From positions 12,422,501 to 12,486,500 of the forward strand of contig CM065321.1 of the NCBI GenBank assembly GCA_033032175.1: a stretch of DNA of 64,000 nt, written 5' to 3'. This stretch comes from Saturnia japonica. Taxonomy: Eukaryota; Arthropoda; Insecta; Lepidoptera; Saturniidae. Made by a program: the position numbers and the translations under genes. The stretch's first letter is position 1, and each line of letters starts with the position of its first letter. Below, in pieces: positions 46,990 to 57,225 of the stretch. A model generated the notes under the pieces. That model did not search any database and was not told the origin of the DNA. It saw only the letters and a program-made list of their open reading frames with translations.

Positions 46990-47270
46990 CGCATGCATAC
47001 ATGTTGTGTTTTCTGCCGCTGGATTTTCACTGATTGACCCCGAAACGCTACAAACCAAATGAGAGTTAATGGTGGTTGAACCGGAATGTGACAATCCTAA
47101 GCATGCCGCCGGGGCGACGCGGCTGTATGCCACCGCAGTTCCCGTGTCGCCCCTGTATTGCGGCGGATGGTACACCGTGGAGTTTTAGTGAGTACGAGTC
47201 TCGCATAACCACTCGTCTCCGTCGGGCGGGTGTGTACCCATGAAGAGTTTCTCCACGTATAAAAAAAAAA
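46990..47270 (+). repeat. GC-rich interspersed repeat fragment
   Basis: CTGTATGCCACCGCAGTTCCC, CCCTGTATTGCGGCGG and GGAGTTTTAGTGAGTACGAG follow in the order of a repeat widespread in Lepidoptera (recognised from general knowledge). It is probably LINE-derived. Confidence 0.5.
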
Positions 47271-47414
47271 TCCTAAGCATACAACGATGACAGGTGTTAC
47301 ATTTGTTGTATAATGGCCGTAATCCAATCAAAATAAAAAAATCTTTTTTCCAGTTTAACCCTAACAAAGTACTTGAACGTTACTTTAGGTACCACCAGTT
47401 CGGAAAACAATTAA

Positions 47415-47600
47415 CCCAGTGCCGTAACTAGGGCGGTGCTAGCGCTGCCCAGGCACAAGGCGCAGTCTCTGCAGTGATGCACAAATGACCAGAACAGGAC
47501 CACAAACAATAGCTATAATACAATTATTTCAAGGGCGCAGATTATAGAAGCTCGAGCCGGGCGCATAAAAGGCTAATTAAGGTAGGTACTGCCGGCAATA
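47415..47600. mobile_element. Possible DNA-transposon remnant
   Basis: CCAGTGCCGTAACTAGGGCGGTG is like the terminus of widespread non-autonomous elements that begin CAGTGGCGTAACTAGGG. Shorter matches (AAGGCGCAG, AAGGGCGCAG) follow. No clear opposite end is seen. Confidence 0.4.
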
Positions 47601-47864
47601 AACTCGATCGGGTTTATTAATATATTGTTTAATTATTTATTTTAACTGCGTAATGATAATTTACAATTAACAATTATTAATACTTAGTTATTAATAATAA
47701 ATATAAAAAGGATTAATAGTAAAAGCTCGACATGCTTCTTGAACTTATAGTCCGACAAATCAGCAATGTGTTAAGGGATGTTATTATAGAACTTTACACA
47801 AAATACTTAACTAAAAACATTTATTGGTTTTACTAAGTCTATATAAATATAAACTTTTTTTATA

Positions 47865-48095
47865 CAAGTAAAGTGACAAACAAGCATACGGCCCGCCGGT
47901 GGTAAGCGGCTGCCGTAGCCTATGGACGCTTTTAATGCCATAGGTTGCCGATCTTGAATCCCCCAAAACTCCAAGGAGCTCTGGAAATCCTACTCACCAC
48001 AGGAACACTTCACAAGATTATCTGGCTGCGATCTTCTCTACGGTGGAGGTATTCCACCAGTAAGGGCAGCCTTATAATATCTACAGAAATGTATC
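47865..48095 (-). mobile_element. LINE or SINE fragment
   Basis: AAGCATACGGCCCGCCGGTGG, GGCTGCCGTAGCCTATGGACG and TCTACGGTGGAGGTATTCC are phrases of a Lepidopteran retroelement 3' region. Boundaries are approximate. Confidence 0.45.
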
Positions 48096-48614
48096 TGTAC
48101 CTTAACTCTATGTAGAGTAATTAATGACGCTAATCGGATCCAATTATTACATTGTTCTATCACCCAGCGAATGTATACTGTTTATTTACTAAGTTCCGTA
48201 TATTCACGATTGACTAACGAACTAACAACAATACAGAACAGTTCAAAGGAATTGATATCAATTTAATATCATTGTAGCAACAACAACTGTCAATTATAAT
48301 AGGAATACATGAGCGGAGAAGAGATACGCCAATTACACGCGGCGTTCAGGAAGCTCGGGCGCGTGCGCACCGCCTAATTGTTTCCGACATAGACTTGTGC
48401 CTGCCTCCCCCGCTCTCGTCCCCCCTGCCTGCCACCCCATGCAACCTCCCTTGAGGTAGCTCCGGGCGATAGCTAAGCGGAATATTACAGTACGGTGAAG
48501 CATTATGGTAAATACTTGAACGTATATTTTCACAGGTCGATTCGGTTAAAATACTGAAATATCATTTTCACATAGCTATAACGACTTACGAATTTATGAA
48601 AACATATCTACGCA
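48096..48614. other. Non-coding stretch with GC island
   Basis: 48330-48475 is GC-rich (CACGCGGCGTTCAGGAAGCTC; CTGCCTCCCCCGCTCTCG). No open frame fits a known protein. Confidence 0.4.
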
Positions 48615-48720
48615 GCGCGGCATTCAGCGACTAGCGATGTTTTATCAATCTTTCGGCGGTCTCTACGAAAGCTATCATTTTTAAATCGTACCCTGTTTAC
48701 CATCAGGTTAAAATGTAAAT
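48615..48720 (+). mobile_element. LINE 3' end, same tail family (short)
   Basis: Only the last 100 bases are left: TTTCGGCGGTCTC...GTACCCTGTTTACCATCAGG. Confidence 0.5.
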
Positions 48721-49094
48721 TTGCCGTGTTACTATAAAAATAATTTAAAGCAAAAACTTAGTTATCAAGTGATACAATCTTTACTAAAATTTCAGCTCAA
48801 GACATTGATTTAACAAGTTTTATTTGCAACACGCTTTCTTGTCCATAGACCAGAAGAAGAAGAGAATATCTCGCAATTTTTATTTGTTTAGGTTACCAAC
48901 AGAGTCAACGCCAATATATTTTTAATATTTTATCAATTTTAATATAGGTATTTTTATAACATGTAACCCTAATAAGGCAAGAATGGAGAGCACATTTAAA
49001 TAGTGATAATAATTTATAATTATAAAAATTACACAACAAACAATAAAAAATTGTTATTTACATATAATTAAAGTAAATGTATTGTTCTGAAGAA

Positions 49095-49255
49095 AAGTCA
49101 GGTCAACAGTCTCGACGAGCATGCATAAAAAGATTAATAAATGTTGAAGAAGCGAAAGATGTATGCCAGGATCGTAGCAGGTGGAAGGACGTGGTCTCTG
49201 CCTAACCCGTTTGGAATGAAGCGTAATTTATGTATGTATGTATTATATTAAAATA
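49095..49255 (+). mobile_element. LINE 3' end with TATG-repeat tail
   Basis: The plus strand reads EAKDVCQDRSRWKDVVSA, the last coding block of an RT protein, and ends in a TATGTATGTATG tail. It is truncated to about 150 bases. Confidence 0.6.
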
Positions 49256-49426
49256 AACATAGGCGAATAAAAATCTATATAAAATAACATAATATTGAAT
49301 TATTGGAATAAAGAACATTTCGCATGCGATTTGTAAATCTATCATTCGTTTGTGAATAAAAATCCCAAACAACTCTTTGATCTAAAAGTTTACAGAGTTC
49401 CAAAAACTTTAAACTAGCGTGGATAT

Positions 49427-49498
49427 GGGGATATAGCTCAGTGGTAGAGCATTCGACTGCAGATCGAGAGGTCCCCGGTTCAAACCCGGGTGTCCCCT
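49427..49498 (+). tRNA. tRNA-Cys(GCA)
   Basis: The 72-base sequence folds as a complete tRNA: a 7-bp acceptor stem (GGGGATA with TGTCCCC, one G-T pair) plus discriminator T, a D arm containing TAGCTCAGTGG (A box), an anticodon loop with CTGCAGA giving anticodon GCA, and a T arm with GGTTCAAACCC (B box). No intron or CCA is encoded. T runs at 49509-49512 and 49514-49518 are the likely RNA polymerase III terminator. All stems are intact, so this looks like a functional gene and not a SINE head. Confidence 0.95.
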
Positions 49499-49508
49499 GG
49501 ATACGTTA

Positions 49509-49518
49509 TTTTGTTTTT
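49509..49518 (+). terminator. Pol III terminator of tRNA-Cys
   Basis: Two T runs (four and five T) separated by one G begin about 11 bases after the tRNA 3' end. T runs at this spacing normally end RNA polymerase III transcription. Confidence 0.6.
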
Positions 49519-50497
49519 AAAACTAATGACATGACCCTTATTATTAAACTTGCTCGTTTTTTAGGCTTGTGACAAATCAAAACTATATGAAAAATAATAT
49601 GTAGTTTTTAATTCTATGTTTAACACCCATGTTCCTACGAAAGCGAAATCCCCTCCTTTTACCCTTGGAAATGATAGGTTGGAATTACTCTTGTGCCATA
49701 AATGCTCATATTTATTTTAAATTTTTAGTCTGCTTCGTCAGACGTTGTGCGGTTCCAATACTCAATTACTCGACCACAGACCTATATCGATTTTTCAAAT
49801 GAACACTTTTCCAAGAACATAATTTAAAAAAAATTACGCCTATTCCATTATTTGAATATGAATGGCCTTGAGTTCGTAAAAAAATAAATAGAAAAAAAAC
49901 AATTTCAGTTTTCAATTTTCCAGGAAACTTTTCAGATTTTCTTTTTCTAAAAACCTTATCCGGACTATTACTACTAACGCTCTACATTAGTAGAGCCTTT
50001 ACCAACGAACAGCATTTAATTTTTATTTATAACGAATTTCATAGATACGGATTCGAAGCCACGAAAGTTATGAACGGTCCGTGGTCGTTGCAACCCGACA
50101 CCACTCTCTGACCGTCCGGAAGCAATCTGCACTAGTATTGATACAATACGCTAAAAGCGTGCTTTTGTCCGGACACGTGGCGGAGTGTGGCGCTCGTTGA
50201 TCCTACCGAGTACCGATGACGCGGAGCTTCCAACAATCGCATGACGAATTGACGATATTATCTTCTTTACCGGCTTTGTTGATGTTCATGAATGTAACAT
50301 TTAAACATAATTGATATAATAAATTAAGTTAATTATACAATTGAAAATTAGTCGGGTTCCTATGAAATACGATAATTTTGTTTTTCATTTAAAAAATTAG
50401 TTTTAAATTAAATGTATTCAAGAAATACTAAATAATGTTTATAGTTAGTAAATTACTTTACAAAATTTATAAAAATGAGGCAATTATGTTCGGTATG
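49519..50497. other. Stretch downstream of tRNA-Cys
   Basis: 50075-50235 is GC-richer (GGTCCGTGGTCGTTGCAACCC; GACACGTGGCGGAGTGTGGC). The rest is AT-rich with no gene. Confidence 0.4.
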
Positions 50498-50783
50498 AGA
50501 AATCAATCTATACCAATATTATAAAGAGGAAACTATTTGTTTGTTTTTTTTTGCTTGTAATGAGTAAACTCAAAAACTACTGGACTGAAAAATTATTTCA
50601 CCAATATATAGCTACAGTATCAGCGAGTAATATGCCTATATTATTATAACTAAAAAAAATCATTTATTAATATAAAATATTGATAGTTTTACACAATGTG
50701 TAAAAAATTGCATACACGGGTGCGCTGGCGGTGTTTGTCGTATAAAATTAACACGGGTGAAACCGTGGGGCACAGCTAGTACA
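50498..50783 (+). repeat. Family B repeat, copy 1
   Basis: It begins CTATACCAATATTATAAAGAGG, passes through GTAAACTCAAAAACTACTGG and GCTACAGTATCAGCGAGTAA, and ends GGTGAAACCGTGGGGCACAG followed by CTAGT. Two more copies in the same orientation lie at 54.4 and 55.6 kb. Confidence 0.75.
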
Positions 50784-51124
50784 TATTAATAGCATAGATT
50801 TAGCAGTTATTTTTTACAATCGTTGATAATTGTGACTGAGAAGTCTTTTGTTAAACTGTCACCGTGTAATGTACCTAATAATTACATATTATGTTAAGAA
50901 CTGTCAAAAAACGAGAAGATAAGATTATATTAATTTCTTTTGTAGAATTTTATTTGGCGATACTGCCTGGATTCGGAAGATGGGTTGTAAGCGTTGAGTG
51001 GTTTTAGACCTTTCCTCCTGGCTTAAGGCAAAATTTCAAAATATATGTTTCTGTCAAGTCATCATAGTATTTTTTTAATAAAGAATCTTCAAATGATTGA
51101 TGAACTAAAAAAATTAATATAAAA

Positions 51125-51347
51125 ATACATTACTAACATACATACTAACGTACACCCACAGTTCACAGAGTATGTTTTTTAGGTCCCATGTAATAGAGGG
51201 CGAGCCTATTGCCATTAATCGGCCACAAAGCCAAACTCCGAGCTGCTACTGAGAATTTCATAGAAAAACCCAAAACCACTTTACTCGACCTGGGAATCGA
51301 ACCCAGGACCTCGATCATAGCCGTCTGCTTACGACCACTAGGCTAAA
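51125..51347 (-). mobile_element. tRNA-derived SINE, family 1, near complete
   Basis: The A box is at 51345-51335 and the B box (GGTTCGATTCC) at 51303-51293 on the minus strand; both fit the consensus. The body is close to the 8.6 kb copy and ends near a short ACATAC repeat. Confidence 0.85.
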
Positions 51348-51394
51348 CTTTAAAACAATAAATACAGTTCCATCCTACTATTCCATATACCATA

Positions 51395-51605
51395 CTATCC
51401 TACCAATCTAATAAATATGAAAAATTTTATGTTTGTTACTCAATCACGCAAAAACGGCGGGCATGAATGACATTTGACATACAGATCAATAAAATTTATG
51501 ACCTGGATTAATACATAGGATACATGAAGTGGCTTAAAGACTGTTATCAAATTATTTTATTTTTCTGAAATCGACACGAACGAAGTCGCGGGTACACCTA
51601 GTATA
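51395..51605 (+). repeat. Interspersed repeat fragment ending CTAGT
   Basis: It carries CCAATCTAATAAATATGAAA, ACTCAATCACGCAAAAACGG and CGACACGAACGAAGTCGCGG, then ACACCTAGT. This is the usual layout of a Lepidopteran non-autonomous family other than family B. It follows the SINE at 51.1 kb. Confidence 0.55.
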
Positions 51606-52805
51606 GATAATATTTGATGAAACCATACAACCCTTTTATTGAAGTAATGATAGTTGAATCTAAATCTCCAAGGAATAACCAACATGCGGTGTAATATCCA
51701 CGGTAATGGTTATGCAATGAGTGCCAGGGTGTGAGGCAGAGTGAGGCGGGACGGGGGAGTAATAGTTCATCATCCGATAATAGCGGGATTTACACGATTC
51801 AACCCTTTGTGGGTGGATTGTAAAACTTCACCAAAACATTTGGACGCCACGATTATTTATTCGGTCTGCATTTTTGATGTTTAATATTCTTAAAGTGAAT
51901 TCTTTATTACCATAAAATTGGTGTTCAGTTGAAACTTTATGTTACTTATTCTACTCACTTTTTAACTATAATGTATTTTATAAACTTATGTTCAATTATT
52001 AAATCCAGTACAAAGAGCAAACGAAGTGAAGATGATAAGTATGCAAGTGGACTCAGCGCTTACTCGTTCTGCAATAGTGCTACAAATACAAAACAGCAAA
52101 ATTCAAGAATCTAAGTATTTATAGTGTTATTACATTTTACTCTTTCTTTTTCTCTTTAGTCCTAAGTACTGAATATTTTTGCTGACGTTTATTATCAAAT
52201 TAGCTCCTAACCAAACCCCATTTTGTTCATTCGATGAAGCTACTGCATATAAAAAAATATTATATTCATCTCACACACTTTGAAGACCCTTCCTTTTTCT
52301 AACAACCACTTTCACCATCCTTTCTGTCAGTTTGCATTTGCCTTTGTTTTATGCGAAACGAACGTTTATCGTCAACCAGTCTCCAAAAATTTACCCTGCC
52401 CCTTCCGACACTCATCTAACAGACCCAACAGAGGTATTTGTATAGAGAAAGTACAGTTAACATTAGAGCTGTTACTGTTAAACTAGCCGAATGAATAGGT
52501 GTCAGAAGCAATGCGTCAAAACGGGCCCGCGGGGGCGTCTCGGACGTGCCGAGTAACCGGATTCACTGGCCTCATAAAGCAACATAATTCAATTGATTCC
52601 CCGACACTACCCGCACGTTTCCTTCTAACTTCGTTTAGAGCGTTTTGATATCGGATACTCCACTTTCACGCCTCTCTTTTTTGCAATTCTTTTCTCTGAC
52701 CCTTATAACACAAAACAAAACTACAAATGATATTGACTATAACATTGTATTTAACAAAATAAATAAGTCGATTAATAACATGGTTTAAATAATGTTATTA
52801 GTTAC
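51606..52805. other. Stretch 3' of the cuticle gene
   Basis: Includes the likely 3' UTR of the cuticle gene next to 52806. A GC-rich patch at 52520-52570 (GGGCCCGCGGGGGCGTCTCGG) stands out. No other gene is seen. Confidence 0.45.
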
Positions 52806-55051
52806 TTAGTGTTGGTAGGTGACGGAAGGAGATGAGAATGTTACGTGGCCGAGAGGAGAGTTGTAGGCTACTTTGGCGACTGGAGCTTGAGCATAGTTGA
52901 CAGGTGCATGAGCGTAGTTGAGGGGTGCTTGAGCGTAGTGGAGGGGTGCTTGAGCGTAAGTGATGGGTGCTTGAGCATAGGAGACTGGTCCTTGAGCGTA
53001 AGCAACTTTTGCTACTGGAGCTGCGTAGGCGACTTTGGCGATGGGGGCAGCGGCGTAGGCTACTTTAGTAGGTGCAGCGATGGGAGTTCCCTCATAGCGG
53101 ACTACAGCGTTGAATCCGTGTTCACCGTCAGATGTGTAGTCTACAATGCGGTGGACACCGTCAGGCTGGACTAAAGAGTAGCTGCCGTGAACAGCGTCGC
53201 CGGAGCGGCTCTCCTTCTGTTGTTTGATGTCACCACTTTGGCTGTCATGGACGGAATATTCGAAATCATATTGAGCTGGCAGTTCGGGTTCGGCGTATGC
53301 TACTTTAGAGACCGGGAGAACCGGCACGGCTATTGCAGCAGCTGCGGCTACCAGGCACGAGAAGACTGCGAACTGTAAAAAGGATTTCTTTTAACTGGAC
53401 AATGTGGAGGTAAACGAAATACTCTGTAACTACCCTTATTATAAATCACGAGATATTGTTTATATGAATAATCGGAAGTACTGGTCAGATTTCAAATAGT
53501 AGATTACACAAACAGTGAAAAAAGAGGCAAATTATTTCGGGGGTTTCAAGGCCCGTTCTACTTTTTACCGAGAAAACTTCTTAGGCGGTGATACTTTTGG
53601 TTTGTCGCGCTTAGAGATCAGTCAGTGTAAATACGGTAAAGAAACGGGTTATAAAGAGAAAAAATGAAAGAAGGAAAGAAAACGTATACATGCTATGTTT
53701 ATACATAATCTATACAATTCGTGCTTGTTCTAAATTTAAAAAATGTTTATTCCCTTGTGAGTAAAAGAGTGGTTTATCCACTGTTATCGATGAATAAAAT
53801 GCTCTTTTTCGAGTGACAATGGTAAAAAAATATTTTTGTATTTTATAGTCTATTTATTAAAGAAGGCTATATGACTTCACGCTTCGACTTTTAGGAGTAG
53901 ATCAGCAACCATTAACGTCAAGAAATCTGACAAACTATAGACAAGTACGGGAGGGGAATTAATTTAACACGAATAAAATCGTGGGTGTAGCTAGTTTTTT
54001 TTATTTATGGATAATGTGAAGGTAAATAAAATTTATATATATATGTATACCTATCTAAAAAGTTAACTAACTGAAAGACATATTAACGCTAACGGTCAAC
54101 CCAAACTACTGGTGGCTAGTAACGTAAAAATTTGAATGCCGGTTCCATTTACAGTGTAGATATGTACTAAGGAAGGATTTTTTGTAATTCAATACCTAAT
54201 GTGGTAAAGAAAGAGCTAAAAGTTTGTATAAAAATCACGTAATTTTTGAATAACTATCAAAAATGGTATATAGAAATTCAGTTAGAAAGTAAAATACATG
54301 TTTCATAGGTTTTTTCAAATTCAATACTTCTACGTGTAAAAGATTAGATGAAAGTTTATATAATAGATACTTATACTACATATATTAGCCAAAAGAAATA
54401 CCAATTAATGCTTTCATAATAAATTAAATACGTCTATACCAATATTATAAACAGGAAAGATTTGATTTTTTGTTTGTAATGGTTAAACTCAAAAATTACT
54501 CGACCGATTTTAACCCGTCTATAGCTACAGTATCAGCAAGTAGCATAGTCTATATAATAATTTTGAAAAAATAATTTATTCCTAATAAAAATGTCGATAG
54601 TCTTACACAAAGTATAAAAAATTGCCTGCACCACCCGTTGGCAATTTTTGTTATATAAAATTAATACAGGTGAGACCGTGGGGCATAGCTAGTCATTAAT
54701 ATATTTCATTATATAATAGGACATAACTCAACTTGAGCTAGTGCTCAAAGTGCTAATATATTTATACGAGACATTGTGGGATAATATTATTATTAATAAT
54801 AATAAATAGAATCAATTAAACTTTCTACTATACCAAACTAATGAATTGAAATATAGTATTGTAGGACCTAACATAATTTCATGACAACTTTTGTTTTGGT
54901 TCCACAAGTAGGCAAAATAATTATTCACCTTCAGAAAAATCGAAACATAAATATAAATACTTATCAATAACACGATTTACTTAATTAAGTATTATTCTTT
55001 AGATTTTAAATAGTTATTTAATATAATTAAAATACTCACTTTAGCGACCAT
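52806..55051 (-). CDS. Cuticular protein, RR-2 class (CPR family), two exons
   Basis: Exon 1 (55051-55040) encodes only MVAK and is followed by GTGAGT; exon 2 runs 53372-52806 after a TTTTTACAG acceptor. The junction is in phase 0 and yields a 192-residue protein starting [19 protein letters not shown], a clear signal peptide. The Rebers-Riddiford RR-2 chitin-binding domain spans about 39-99, with YDFEYSVHD, the GD.V.GSYSLV.PDG core and [14 protein letters not shown]. The C-terminal half is a low-complexity run of YAQAP/YAHAP and KVAYAAP repeats, typical of hard-cuticle proteins. The protein should be secreted by epidermis and bind chitin in the procuticle. The tiny first exon breaking within the signal peptide and the 1667-bp intron fit the usual insect CPR gene structure. 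It is alone here, although CPR genes often lie in clusters. Confidence 0.93.
53373..55039 (-). other. Intron 1 of the cuticular protein gene
   Basis: The intron has a GTGAGT donor (55039-55034 on the minus strand) and a CAG acceptor at 53375-53373. It contains one member of the interspersed family B (about 54434-54697) and a shorter related 3' fragment near 53930-53997. The rest is AT-rich with no open frame of note. 53640-53700 holds a purine-rich AAAGA tract. Confidence 0.85.
54433..54698 (+). repeat. Family B repeat, copy 2 (in the cuticle-gene intron)
   Basis: It starts CTATACCAATATTATAAACAGG and ends GTGAGACCGTGGGGCATAGC followed by TAGT. It lies in intron 1 of the cuticular protein gene, antisense to it. 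Confidence 0.75.
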
Positions 55052-55104
55052 GTTGAATGTTTTAGGTGTTATGACTTAATGTGCGTATGTCCAATCGCTC
55101 ATAG

Positions 55105-55112
55105 CTTTTATA
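55105..55112 (-). promoter_or_regulatory. TATA box of the cuticular protein gene
   Basis: On the minus strand TATAAAAG lies 54-61 bases upstream of the ATG at 55051. This spacing would put the transcription start near 55080 and leave a 5' leader of about 30 bases. TATA promoters and short leaders are usual in CPR genes that are switched on in bursts at moults. Confidence 0.7.
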
Positions 55113-55582
55113 CTAAATTGTTATACGGACGTGGGTCTTCGTGAAATGTACCTAGTTGTCTCAGTAGCCTCAGGGGCACAAACCATGAACTGGATCCATG
55201 AATATATATTATGTAATTCGTTCAAGTTCACTCCCTTCAATGACTCCACAATCTCAACTTCATTTGAACATTAATATTTTTATAGGTATGCAGGTGGATA
55301 AGAATCCACCAAATCACAATTAATTATTACATGAATACAAATTATAGGCCATCTCGTTTTTCATTATTTGGGGTCAAGTCTACTCACATCTCTGCGTCAA
55401 GCAAATCTGGTTCGGGTGGGAATAGGACTCACTTGGGGTACTTTCTATTTGACCATCACGGCGCTCTCTATTCCTACTTTGAAGGCACTTATGAGTTTCA
55501 AAACACTACCACCGGTTCGGGAAACACCCGGTCATCAAAAAGAGCCCGCAATAAACTCGATCGTGTTTACCAATATTTTTTA
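55113..55582. other. Upstream region of the cuticle gene
   Basis: 55120-55200 is the proximal promoter side. 55370-55570 is GC-richer with open frames in two registers and ends CAATAAACTCGATCGTGTTTACC, a phrase also near 47597, so it is probably repeat-derived. Confidence 0.4.
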
Positions 55583-55856
55583 TGTATACCAATATTATAA
55601 AGAGGAAAGATTTGATTTTTTGTTTGTAATGGATAAACTCAAAAACTACTGGACTGATTTCAAAAATTCTTTCACCAAAACAAAGCTACAGTATCAGCAA
55701 GTAACATATGGTATATTATAATATGAAAAAATAATTTATTTCTGATAAAAATGTCGATAGTTTTATACAGAGTATGAAAAATTATCTAAGCGTGTGCGTT
55801 GGCGATGTTTGTCGTATAAAATTAACACAGATGAAACCGAGGGGTACAGCTATATG
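55583..55856 (+). repeat. Family B repeat, copy 3
   Basis: TATACCAATATTATAAAGAGG to GATGAAACCGAGGGGTACAG then CTAT. It is about 0.5 kb upstream of the cuticle-gene TATA box. Confidence 0.75.
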
Positions 55857-56369
55857 TGATAAATAAATTTCCAGAACTTCCTATCATTTACGCAATAATC
55901 GTCCTTGAAAAACTTGTTTGAGTCCTATGACCCCTTTGTTATGGCAGATTCAGGGCAATTTGGACTACATGATCTTCTTAACATATTTTTTACATATCCA
56001 TACCCTCTAGGGCGGTTTTCGCTCATTTAATTCCTGATTCGCCCTAATTACCAACTGAATAAAATAGGTGCCTTATAAAGTTTAGTGATCCCCCGCCTGC
56101 TTCAGAGCTTTCATTGGTATGCGCCTTTTTAAATAGTTTTCTGAACTATCTAGCATTTTGTTTCGTACAACATTACAATGCTAATCATAGGTATTATAAA
56201 TAATAATAGCCATCATAATAATTATACGTATAAGTATTTTTCTTCTAGTATTGTAAGTAGTGTAGACTTATTACTTAATACTTACTATCTATACAATTAA
56301 TAAAATCGAAGTTTCTGTTTGTAATGTCAAAATAACAGTTTTTTACTAAATGCATATGAAAGTATATAC

Positions 56370-56812
56370 GACACCTATAACAAAAAGCCCATTTTTAAAA
56401 TTTTTGTCTTTCTTTTTGTTCCGGGTAATCTCCGAAACGATCGGACCGATTTTAACGGGACTTTCACTGATAGATAGCTGATGATATAGGGAGTAACTTA
56501 GGCAACTTTTATTTTAGAAAAATAATTAGGGTTCCGCACAAATAAAATAAAAACTGGTCATGGTGAATCAATTTACGCGATTAAATGGCTTATGCTGAGT
56601 AAACCATAAGAGATATAGCAAATTAATTTACTACACAATCGTAGGCATTAAAAAGACCTACAAAAAAGTCCGAGAGAGTATATATATATATCTTTTATGG
56701 AACACCCACAATAAGCATTTTTACCTTTAAAATAGCCGGGAGCGGGGGGCAAGATTCGCGCAGGCATTCTGTAGTCAACGTGTGCGATGCCGCAGCTTCG
56801 CTCACATGTAAT
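56370..56812 (-). repeat. Family A repeat, left arm of a long inverted repeat
   Basis: On the minus strand it reads GAGCGAAGCTGCGG, ACTACAGAATGCC, AAATGCTTATTGTGGGTGTTCC, then ATATCTCTTATGGTTTACTC, GTGAAAGTCCCGTTAAAATC and AGACAAAAATTTTAAAAATG. It mirrors 56815-57225. An extra AT microsatellite (TATATATATA, 56680-56690) interrupts it. Confidence 0.8.
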
Positions 56813-56814
56813 AC

Positions 56815-57225
56815 GGGATGCTATCGATCGAGCACACGCGGGGATCTTGCTCCCCTACTCCCGGTTATTTTATGGACAAAAATGCTTATTGTGGGTGTAC
56901 CTTAGAAGATAGAACTAAACTCTCGCTGACTTTGTTGCAAGTATTTTTAATTTCTAAAATTATGTAGTACATTAATTTGTTATATCTCTTATGGTTTACG
57001 CAGCAATTCCAGCGCCCGAATTGATTCACCTTGACCAGATTTTTTTAATTTACACGGAACCCTAATCCTTTTTCTAAAATAAAATTAGCCTAAGTTACTC
57101 CATATAACATCAGTTATCTACCAGTGAAAGTCCCGTGAACATCGGTCCAACCGTTTCGGAGATTAATCGGAATAAACAGACAGACAAAAATTTTAAAAAT
57201 TGTTTTTTTATAGGTATAGAATATA
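56815..57225 (+). repeat. Family A repeat, right arm of a long inverted repeat
   Basis: It runs from the GATCTTGCTCCCCTACTCCCG phrase through ATGCTTATTGTGGGTG, ATATCTCTTATGGTTTACGC, GTGAAAGTCCCGTGAACATC and CAGACAGACAAAAATTTT. It is the reverse complement of the left arm with moderate divergence. Confidence 0.8.

Noticed and set aside
52845..53378. Plus-strand frames over the cuticle gene
   Set aside because: They are antisense shadows of the repetitive YAQAP codons.
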